Source: Roseateles_C aquae (GTDB lineage Bacteria; Pseudomonadota; Gammaproteobacteria; Burkholderiales; Burkholderiaceae_C). From it: a DNA stretch of 64,000 nucleotides. The notes under the pieces were generated by a model. The model did not search any database. It saw only the letters and a program-made list of their open reading frames with translations, and was not told the origin of the DNA. Below are positions 1 to 6,738 of this stretch, piece after piece (position 1 is the stretch's first letter; each line of letters starts with the position of its first letter). The position numbers and the translations under genes are program-made. The stretch covers positions 1-64,000 of the forward strand of contig NZ_JAVXZY010000012.1 of assembly GCF_032337115.1 (NCBI RefSeq). The letters run 5' to 3'.

Positions 1-29
1 TCGTCTTGGGTGAGTTGGCGATATTCCAT
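1..29 (-). CDS. IS30-family transposase, N-terminal 9 codons only
   Basis: Only the first nine codons are inside the window. The minus strand reads ATG at 29-27 followed by EYRQLTQD, which is the usual opening of IS30-family transposases (Y-x-x-L-T-x-x-E-R, just before the first helix-turn-helix). The rest lies beyond the left edge. About 85 bases of non-coding sequence separate this start from the point where kinase-like coding sequence resumes, a normal spacing for the 5' leader and terminal repeat of such an element. The family call rests on a very short stretch. Confidence 0.55.
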
Positions 30-118
30 GTTCACAACCCCTTCTTGCCGGATGAGGTGTGAACAGTGTCGCCACTCCCCACCTCTTTTGGAGAAGGTGT
101 TGCACTTAGTTTGCCAAG
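30..118. mobile_element. Terminal part of the IS30-type element
   Basis: This stretch lies between the transposase start and the resumption of histidine kinase coding sequence near position 119. It is less GC-rich than its surroundings and contains a TAG at 107-109 that closes the kinase frame. I read it as the leader and terminal inverted repeat of the element. The exact junction and any target duplication cannot be set from one side. Confidence 0.45.
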
Positions 119-1540
119 CTGCGCCTGCTGATGGTCTTGATGAGCGGCCTGGGGGCCGGCGTCATGCAGTCGCTGAGCGCCCATCTGCCGGCGCTGTATG
201 TGTTCTTCGGGCCGACGGTGCTGGGCTTTGCGGTGGCGGGCTCGATGGCCCAGGGGCAGTACTTCGTCGTTGCCCTGGCGCTGCTGTTGGTCTGGGTCGC
301 GGTGAACCTGAGCTTTGCCCGCCAGATGCATCGCACCCTGGTCGAATCGCTGCACAACCGCCATATCGCCAATGCCTTGGCGGTCGATCTGGAGGTCCAG
401 CGCGACCGGGCGCTGGAGCTCGGCCGATCGCGCAGCCGCTTTCTGGCCGCCGCCAGCCACGACCTGCGTCAGCCGGTGCATGCGCTGTCGCTGTTCGTTG
501 GGGCGCTGGGACATAACCCCTCGAAGGAGCAGGCGCAGCAGATCCTGCGCCAGGTGGGCAGCGCCCTTGACGCGATGGGGGCGATGTTCAATGCCATGCT
601 GGACATCTCCAAGCTCGATGCCGATCTGCTGCAGCCGGACTGGCAGACGCTGGATCTGCAGGCGCTGCTCGAGCGTGTGGCCGCCGATCAGGCCCTGCTC
701 GCCGCCAGCAAGGGGCTGGTCTTCCGCTGCGATCTGCCGCCCGCACAGCGCTCGACGGTCTGCTGTGACCCCGTGCTGCTGGAACGCATCGTGCGCAATC
801 TGCTGTCCAATGCATTGCGCTACACGGTGGCCGGCGCGGTGCTGCTGCGCCTGCGGGTGCGCCGCGGCCGCGCCGAGATCGTCGTGGCCGACACCGGTGT
901 CGGCATTCCCAGGGAGCGGCGCCAGCAGGTGTTCGAGGAGTTCGTGCAACTGCCCCATCCGGAGCGTGAACGCGAGCAGGGCCTGGGCCTGGGGCTGGCC
1001 ATCGTCAAGCGTCTGGTCAGCCTGCTGGGCTTGCGGCTGCTGCTGCGCTCCCGGCCCGGTCGCGGCACGGTGTTCACGCTGTGGCTGCCGCTGGCCGATG
1101 CGCCGACGGGTTCACCGCACATGCCCGAGGCCAGCGACCAGCCGCCGCCGCAGCTCGCAGAGGGCGATGTGGTGATCGTCGTCGATGACAGCGCCGATAT
1201 CCGGCTGGCCATGAGCGCGCTGCTATCGGCCTGGGGCTGCCAGGTCTTTGCGGCGGCCAACGTGCGTGAGTTGATGCCGCAGCTGATGCGTCTGGCTGCG
1301 CCGCCGCGGCTGCTGCTGTGCGACTACCGCTTGGGCGAAGGCGACAGCGGCATCGCGGCCATCGAGCAGCTGCGCGACGCCTTCAACCAGGACATCCCGG
1401 CCGTGCTGGTCACCGGCGACACCGCCCCCGCGCCATTGCGCGAGGCGGTGGCCAGCGGCTTGCCGCTGCTGCACAAGCCAGTGACACAGGGCCAGCTGCG
1501 CGAGGCGATGGAGCGAGCCATCGCGATGCCGGCGGCCTGA
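119..1540 (+). pseudogene. Hybrid sensor histidine kinase, 5' end removed by the IS30-type insertion
   Basis: The open frame from the ATG at 131 gives 469 residues, but kinase-like residues LRLL continue upstream to about 119, where they run into the insertion element. Related kinases carry more membrane helices before this point; here about two hydrophobic segments remain (residues 12-60). The H-box SHDLRQPVHAL has its histidine at residue 110, followed by an N-box (NLLSNALRY), DTGVGIP and GLGLGL. A receiver domain follows from about residue 345, with acceptor aspartate 398 in CDYRL and a conserved lysine in HKPV. The kinase core and receiver are intact, so a shortened product is possible, but its sensing part is probably lost. 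It faces the response regulator, with 15 bases between the two stop codons. Confidence 0.75.
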
Positions 1541-1555
1541 GGGCGACGCCTGCGA

Positions 1556-2200
1556 TCAGCCGTCGCCAGCAGCAAGGCCGGCGTCGCCGACCAGGCCCGA
1601 GGCGCGGGCGACCTCGACGGCCTGCAGCCGGTGCACGACGTGCAGCTGCCTGAACAGCGCCGAGACATGGCCCTTGACCGTCTTCTCCTGCATGCCCAGG
1701 GCCCGGGCGATTTCCTTGTTGGACTTGCCGTTGCAGAGCTCTTGCAGCACGTCGCGCTGGCGCGGCGTCATGTCGCCAAGCTGGGGCTGAAGCGGCGCCT
1801 CGGCGGCCTGGGCCATGAAGGGCGGTACATAGATTTCACCGCTGAGCACCAGTCGTACGGCTGCCACCACGGTGGCTGGGCTCGACGACTTGGGGCAGTA
1901 GCCACGCGCGCCGGCCTTCAGCGCCCGGCGCACATCGTCAGCGGATTCGGACGAGGACAGGACCAACACCGGCACGCCGGCATGCTGCTGGCGCAACTGC
2001 TCCAGCACGGCGAAGCCTGCCATGCCTGCCATGCGCAGGTCCAGCACGACCAGAGCGATGTCCTGATGCTCGGCCAGCAAGTTCAGCGCTTCGACACCAT
2101 CGGCCGCCTGCAGCAGTTCAAGCCCCTGATCGATGCACTGCAGCGTGCTGGCCACCCCGGCACGCACCATCGGATGGTCATCGACGATCAGCAGCTTCAT
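1556..2200 (-). CDS. NarL/FixJ-type response regulator
   Basis: The protein has 214 residues and is a cytoplasmic transcription regulator. The receiver domain (residues 1-120) has the acidic pair in LLIVDDHP, acceptor aspartate 54 in VVLDLRM and the switch lysine in YCPKSS. A LuxR-type helix-turn-helix (about 148-205) contains LTPRQRDVL-like and NKEIARAL-like segments. I start it at MKLLIVDD; an upstream non-ATG extension adds ten residues that the family lacks. It converges on the truncated hybrid kinase, a common arrangement for a cognate pair, so its phosphodonor may have been damaged by the insertion. Confidence 0.88.
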   Translation of the reverse strand: MKLLIVDDHPMVRAGVASTLQCIDQGLELLQAADGVEALNLLAEHQDIALVVLDLRMAGMAGFAVLEQLRQQHAGVPVLVLSSSESADDVRRALKAGARGYCPKSSSPATVVAAVRLVLSGEIYVPPFMAQAAEAPLQPQLGDMTPRQRDVLQELCNGKSNKEIARALGMQEKTVKGHVSALFRQLHVVHRLQAVEVARASGLVGDAGLAAGDG

Positions 2201-2380
2201 GGCGCGGACTCTAGCAGCAAGCCCGGCCATTGACCGGCGATGTCGCGGCTGCGACCCCGTCGCCTGTTCGCGCTGCGCGGCAACACGGCATTTGACGGCG
2301 CAAGTTCTTCGTCTGAACGGTGGCAGGTGTTATGGCGTGCAAAGGCGTCGCAGAGCGAGGGCGGACACACTTCGCCCGAG

Positions 2381-3850
2381 CTAGTTCAGGGCCTCCGGCA
2401 GGCTTGTGCGATCGATGACCAAAAGTGCGTCGTAGTTGTCGGTCAAAACCTCCTGACTTGCCGAGGAACCCCAGACGTAAGCGTTGATGGCACGCCGCTG
2501 CCAGGCGGAGTTGAGCCCGCCATGGCCTGCTGCGTCCAAGGGCAGGAAGACCGCAGCGAGCCGCAACGAGGCCAGGTAGCGCTCCATCGACTCAAAGGGG
2601 AAGGTACTCGGCACGGTGATGACCTTGCGGGCCAGGTCGTAGGTCTCACCGCGCAGCATGTAGAGGCCAACGGTATAGAGCTGCTGGCCCCAGTCCTCGG
2701 CCAGGAAGTTGCCCATATGTCGGCCACTGCCTGGGTTGACTGCCAGCAGCCGGGCGCGGCTGACGTGGGCGTTGTGGGCCCAGACGATCAGCTTTTCCTG
2801 CGGATAGATGTCGGTGGCCAGGCGCTTGATGTTGCTGGCCATGAAGCCGTCGCGGACAGTGTCCAGGTTCGGCTCGCTGATGAAGGTGCGTATGAAATCC
2901 AGCCGATCGCGAAGATTGCGGATGGTCAGCCCGGCCATCAGTCGTGCGCGCCGCACCGCCTCTGGTGACTGGTCAATGTATGGCTGCCACCGACTGGCCA
3001 GCGCGTCCAACTCTGCGGCATTCTTAGGGTATTCGTCGTCAAACGCCGAGCAGGCTTGGCCGGGGCTTTGCTGAGCGCAGTCCAGCCCCGCTTTGGCCAG
3101 CGTGATGGCCTTGCGCACTGGCGCTTCAATCCCGGCGAATTGCTGCGGGTCGGCAGCATTCAGCACCGGCGCCAGCCAGGCCAGCACCGGCTCGGGCTCG
3201 TCGTTCTTGACTGACGAGTACTGGACATCAAAGCCGGCCAGCCGCAGCGGATGCTCGCTGCTCTGCGTGGATTGGATGTAGCGGAACAACTCGGCCACTT
3301 CCTTGGTTCGCCAGACACCGAACACGCAGCTGTCGCCGGCCTGGCCTTGGCGGAGGGCCTCGTCCTGCAGCCAGCAGCCGATGATGGACGACTCAAAGGC
3401 GATCACGTTGAAGCCCTGCTTCTCATGCAGGTACTTGATCAAGCGCACCTTGGCCTGATTGAACTCCCGCGTCAGATGGCTGCTTTCGCCCAGTTGCACG
3501 ATGCGCTTGCCGCTGAGCAGTGAGCCCATGAATTCAAGATCAGAGAAGTCACGGTCATAGACCAGCGAGCGCAGCGGGTGCTGGCTTGAACGCAGCCATT
3601 CCAATTCACCTGGCGCGGGCGCAATCAGCGTTGAAGGAAAGGGCAGGGTTCGCAGTTCCGCGTCGCTGAGCAGTCGGCTCTGCGTTAGGTCGACCAGTTG
3701 GCCATCGCTTTGCTGAGGCGGCGTCGTTGGGGGCGGTGCTGCGCGGTCGGGGCCGGCGCCACCCCCACAGCCCGTCAGCTGAAGCAAACACAGCGACAGC
3801 AGACAGGCGGTCAGCCGAGCCGTTCGACGGGAACCAGAACCTGCTGCCAT
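2381..3850 (-). CDS. Erythromycin esterase-family lipoprotein
   Basis: The protein has 489 residues. It starts with a lipoprotein signal, MAAGSGSRRTARLTACLL followed by lipobox LTGC, so it should be anchored on the periplasmic face. Family motifs of the EreA/ChaN-like fold are visible: IVQLGESSHLTREFNQAK, NVIAFESS and WAHNAHVSRA, holding the histidines and glutamates that form the catalytic centre. Most chromosomal members have unknown natural substrates, so macrolide hydrolysis should not be assumed. An open frame extends upstream but has no family content; the ATG at 3850 is preceded by an AAGGGG ribosome site and by the motif shared with the next gene. Confidence 0.82.
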   Translation of the reverse strand: MAAGSGSRRTARLTACLLSLCLLQLTGCGGGAGPDRAAPPPTTPPQQSDGQLVDLTQSRLLSDAELRTLPFPSTLIAPAPGELEWLRSSQHPLRSLVYDRDFSDLEFMGSLLSGKRIVQLGESSHLTREFNQAKVRLIKYLHEKQGFNVIAFESSIIGCWLQDEALRQGQAGDSCVFGVWRTKEVAELFRYIQSTQSSEHPLRLAGFDVQYSSVKNDEPEPVLAWLAPVLNAADPQQFAGIEAPVRKAITLAKAGLDCAQQSPGQACSAFDDEYPKNAAELDALASRWQPYIDQSPEAVRRARLMAGLTIRNLRDRLDFIRTFISEPNLDTVRDGFMASNIKRLATDIYPQEKLIVWAHNAHVSRARLLAVNPGSGRHMGNFLAEDWGQQLYTVGLYMLRGETYDLARKVITVPSTFPFESMERYLASLRLAAVFLPLDAAGHGGLNSAWQRRAINAYVWGSSASQEVLTDNYDALLVIDRTSLPEALN

Positions 3851-3864
3851 GCCCACCCCTTGTT

Positions 3865-3881
3865 GATACCAATGTAATGCC
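3865..3881 (-). promoter_or_regulatory. Candidate operator (ACATTGGTAT motif), copy 1
   Basis: The minus strand reads GGCATTACATTGGTATC, 14 bases upstream of the esterase start. It matches 14 of 17 positions of a site at 6273-6289 upstream of the deacetylase gene, including a 10-base identical core. The TTGGTAT half resembles operators of HutC/GntR-type sugar regulators. This is inference from two sites only. Confidence 0.35.
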
Positions 3882-3934
3882 ACAAAGCTTACTGTTGTCC
3901 ATGCAATTATGGTGTTAGTGGAAACCTTGGGTAG

Positions 3935-3966
3935 GGCAGGGCAGGTCTGCGCAGGCCTGCCCTGCC
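3935..3966. terminator. Perfect 11-bp stem-loop after the deacetylase gene
   Basis: GGCAGGGCAGG at 3935-3945 pairs perfectly with CCTGCCCTGCC at 3956-3966 across a 10-base loop. It lies 33 bases beyond the stop codon of the minus-strand deacetylase gene. No clear U-run follows on either strand, so it may be a weak terminator or an mRNA 3'-end stabiliser. Confidence 0.5.
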
Positions 3967-3999
3967 GCGGCTGCAGCGGCCTTTTGCGAGAGGGCGCTG

Positions 4000-6099
4000 T
4001 CAGTTCAGCAGCACACTGCCTTGGCGCGGATGGACGGTGATCAGCAGGCTGCCGTCCGAGGCCTGCTTTACCGGAATGGCCTGCCCGCCCTGGAAGACCT
4101 GCACCGGGCCGTCGGCCCTCAGCAGCTGCAGCGTCAGCGGCGTGGCGTACTTGACGCAATCGTCGCTCTGGTTGTCGAAGCTGATCAGCAACCCGCGCGC
4201 CACCGGCTGCGGCGGACGCAATGCGCAGTGCTCGCGCGCGAAGCGGTACTTGAGCACCTCGCTGACGGTGCCGACCCAGAGCCGGCCTTGCTGTACGGCC
4301 CGCTGCAGCTGATCGAGATGGGCCTGGTAGCTCGCCAGCGGCACCGATTCATAGTAGCCATCAGCCACTGAGTGGAACACGCGTATGCCCCAACCCTGCT
4401 GGGCCAGGGTGTCGGCCAGCAACTGGCTCAAGGAGGCCGGGTTGCCATCGGCCTGATCGGCATTGGCGTAAACCTGAAAGCGCAGCCGGAACGGGTCGCT
4501 GAAGTTGCCGTCGTTGATGCCGTTGGCCTGCCAGTAGTTCGGCATGCGGGTGCCCAGGTACTGCGGCCGGGCCTTCAGATAAGCCAGCTGGCTGTCGCTG
4601 GCGGCGTCAAACGGAAACCCGAAGAACTGCATCTGGTAACCCTGCAACTGCTCGGCCACCTTGCGGGTCGAGGCGAGGATCTCGAGATCGTCCCCGCCCC
4701 AGGGCTTGGCCGCCCAGGGCTCGTTGAGCGGATGGCCATGGTCCCAGGAATGGTTGAAGACTTCGTGGCCGCGCGCGACGAACTGCTGCAGTCGAGGCCA
4801 GTGGTAGGACCAGGCCGGGTCTCCGCATGCCCCGGGCATCACGCCAAATGCGGCGACCAGCTGGCGCTGGCTCAGCTCCTGCTCGCCGAGCTGCTGGCCG
4901 GCGTCGTTGGCCCAGCCACAGTAGTCGTCGAACATGATGCTGTAGGCAGCGTCGGCGCCATGGCGCCAGCGGCTGGTGCTGAGCTGGCTGTGCACGAACT
5001 TCAGGCTTGCGACAGCCTGCCACGCGGCGCTGTCGTCGCCCGGCGCCTCACCCTGGGTCCAGTACCGTGCCTGGTAGATCTGAGCCTGGTGCTGTACCTG
5101 TTGGCCCTTGAAATAGACCTGCTCAGGCCGCCAGGCGGCGCTGCTGCCCTGCACGCTTGGCTGCTCGACGATCAGCCGATAGGGCGGGCTCTCGCTGCAG
5201 ACGTCGCCGCTGCACAGACGCAGCACGAAACGGTTCTCGCCGGCGGCCAGCGCCGCGGTGCAGCTGCCATGCTGCTGCTGTTCGCCCGGCTGGCCCACAG
5301 GCAGTGCCTGTTGCCCTTCGCAGACGGTGCTGCCCTGGTGCAGCAGCTGCCAATGATCACCGGGCGCGCCCCACCATTTGACCCAGCTGATGTTGACGCT
5401 GTCACCGGCCAGCTTGCCGACGGCGTCGATGTACTGGATCTGCGCGATGGCGGGCGGTGTGGCCTGCCACTGCAGGCTGGCCAGGCGGGCGCTGAACTCG
5501 CTGCGCCCACCAGCGGCCGTGGCGACGCTGAAGCGCGCAGCGGCGTCGGTTCCGGCGGCCCAGGCCTGCGGGCTACGCGGTCGCAGCAGCTGCGTGTCTG
5601 CGTTGAAGGGCGTCAAGGCGGACTGGATGCCGCTTTGCCAGCTGAGCGTCCTGCCATCCGCGCTTTGCGTGCTGGTCGCGCTGAGGGCGATGGCGAGCTG
5701 ATCGACACGCGATTCGCCGATCGCCTGCGACAGGCTGCTGGCCAGACGCAGCTCCAGGGCGCTATCGCGAAGCTGCCAGGCGTAGCTGCGGCCTTCAATG
5801 CGCAATTCGCCGCGAATGGCGGCCTGCCCCGGCTTGCCACGCTCGACCAGCAGACCTGGCTGTTCGGCGCCGGGCTGCAGCACGCTGCTTTCCAGCTCAA
5901 GGCTCTGCACAAAGCGCTTGCCGGCCAAATCGCCATTGGCAGGGCCGAACAGGCCAAGCGCGTCATGGCCACTTTCGATGATGCCGCTGCTGACGATGGT
6001 CAGCGGCGCGGCGCTAACGGCGCAGGCCGCTAGCAAGAGCGGCGCCATCAGCGAACGGCGCATGACGGACTGCTTGATGGGAGGGATAGAGATTGCCAT
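4000..6099 (-). CDS. Secreted polysaccharide deacetylase with CBM5/12 chitin-binding module
   Basis: The protein has 699 residues with an N-terminal signal peptide (MRRSLMAPLLLAACAVSAAP; the ATG at 6063 is an alternative start). A beta-rich region is followed by a CBM5/12-type module at about residues 320-365 (AAWRPEQVYFKGQQV then YQARYWTQGEAPGD). A NodB-type deacetylase domain follows from about 380, with the metal/catalytic aspartates in MFDDYC and the histidine motif HEVFNHSWDH. The likely substrate is chitin or another N-acetylated glycan outside the cell. The C-terminal 90 residues look like a small beta domain. An upstream motif shared with the esterase suggests common control. Confidence 0.82.
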   Translation of the reverse strand: MAISIPPIKQSVMRRSLMAPLLLAACAVSAAPLTIVSSGIIESGHDALGLFGPANGDLAGKRFVQSLELESSVLQPGAEQPGLLVERGKPGQAAIRGELRIEGRSYAWQLRDSALELRLASSLSQAIGESRVDQLAIALSATSTQSADGRTLSWQSGIQSALTPFNADTQLLRPRSPQAWAAGTDAAARFSVATAAGGRSEFSARLASLQWQATPPAIAQIQYIDAVGKLAGDSVNISWVKWWGAPGDHWQLLHQGSTVCEGQQALPVGQPGEQQQHGSCTAALAAGENRFVLRLCSGDVCSESPPYRLIVEQPSVQGSSAAWRPEQVYFKGQQVQHQAQIYQARYWTQGEAPGDDSAAWQAVASLKFVHSQLSTSRWRHGADAAYSIMFDDYCGWANDAGQQLGEQELSQRQLVAAFGVMPGACGDPAWSYHWPRLQQFVARGHEVFNHSWDHGHPLNEPWAAKPWGGDDLEILASTRKVAEQLQGYQMQFFGFPFDAASDSQLAYLKARPQYLGTRMPNYWQANGINDGNFSDPFRLRFQVYANADQADGNPASLSQLLADTLAQQGWGIRVFHSVADGYYESVPLASYQAHLDQLQRAVQQGRLWVGTVSEVLKYRFAREHCALRPPQPVARGLLISFDNQSDDCVKYATPLTLQLLRADGPVQVFQGGQAIPVKQASDGSLLITVHPRQGSVLLN

Positions 6100-6402
6100 T
6101 GCATTGCCCGGTTAGATCCGCGTCACGCAAGCGAGGTGGCGGGTGCTTTGCTGCTCGCGGTGCTGGGAGTTGCAACCGCTGTATCGCCTTGATGCGGCGG
6201 CAGACGGTCGCGGCGTTACTGCTCAGAAGACAACGCTGCGCAGGCTAGCACCGCCACGGCGGCAACTCAATCGGTATCACATTGGTATTTACGAGCGGGC
6301 GAGCACCGCACCAATGATTTCTTGAGGAAACCTTGAGGTGCCAGGGCTGTCTGGCGCGCTCAGCGTCTCAAGCCGGCCCGCCCCGTTTTGGACAGACTTC
6401 TC
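6100..6402. other. Intergenic region upstream of the deacetylase gene
   Basis: About 300 bases without a credible gene. It holds the shared candidate operator at 6273-6289 and otherwise only short frames with no family resemblance. It must contain the deacetylase promoter, but I cannot place it confidently. Confidence 0.6.
6273..6289 (+). promoter_or_regulatory. Candidate operator (ACATTGGTAT motif), copy 2
   Basis: The plus strand reads GGTATCACATTGGTATT, about 170 bases upstream of the deacetylase start. It contains two direct GGTAT units 11 bases apart and shares 14 of 17 bases with the site at 3865-3881. The orientation relative to the gene is opposite in the two cases, which a dimeric regulator could tolerate. 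Confidence 0.35.
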
Positions 6403-6636
6403 TTAGCGACCGTGTGGCCATTTGGCCTTGCTGGTCGGCACCTTGGCGCTTTTGCCCTTGGCCTGCCAGAGCTTGAACGCCGAGGAGCTCAGTTCACGCT
6501 TGAGCAGCTGCACCAGTTCGCCCTGCCCCAGGCCATGCTCCATCAGCACGCGGTGGTAGGGCGGGCTGTCGGCAAAGGCGGTGGCGATGACGCGCTGAAT
6601 CTCGTCGGGGCTGAGGCGGGGAATGGGTTTGGCCAT
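6403..6636 (-). CDS. DUF2805-family small protein
   Basis: The product is 77 residues, starting MAKPIPRLSPDEIQRVI. The core (residues 5-60: IPRLSPDEIQRVI, VLMEHGLGQGELVQLLKREL, FKLWQ) is that of the DUF2805/TIGR03643 family, a small helical protein of unknown function usually about 75-85 residues long. The upstream open frame adds nine residues not seen in the family, so I use the internal ATG. The basic C-terminal tail (KGKSAKVPTSKAK) may bind nucleic acid, but that is a guess. Confidence 0.75.
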   Translation of the reverse strand: MAKPIPRLSPDEIQRVIATAFADSPPYHRVLMEHGLGQGELVQLLKRELSSSAFKLWQAKGKSAKVPTSKAKWPHGR

Positions 6637-6738
6637 GCCTGATTGTCGGTCAGGCGGCCGCACATGCGCCAGCCGTGAAGAAGTCAGCCGGTCACTTGGC
6701 GTGGAGTGGCCGGCTGCTGTCGTGCAAGCGGTGCGGCT

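Noticed and set aside
32..958. Long minus-strand open frame opposite the hybrid kinase
   Set aside because: Gln/His/Arg-rich translation with no domain, antiparallel to a clear kinase. High GC content produces many such shadow frames in this window.
4372..6033. 553-codon plus-strand frame opposite the deacetylase gene
   Set aside because: It mirrors the codon pattern of the real minus-strand gene, which has a signal peptide, CBM5/12 and NodB motifs. The shadow frame has none.
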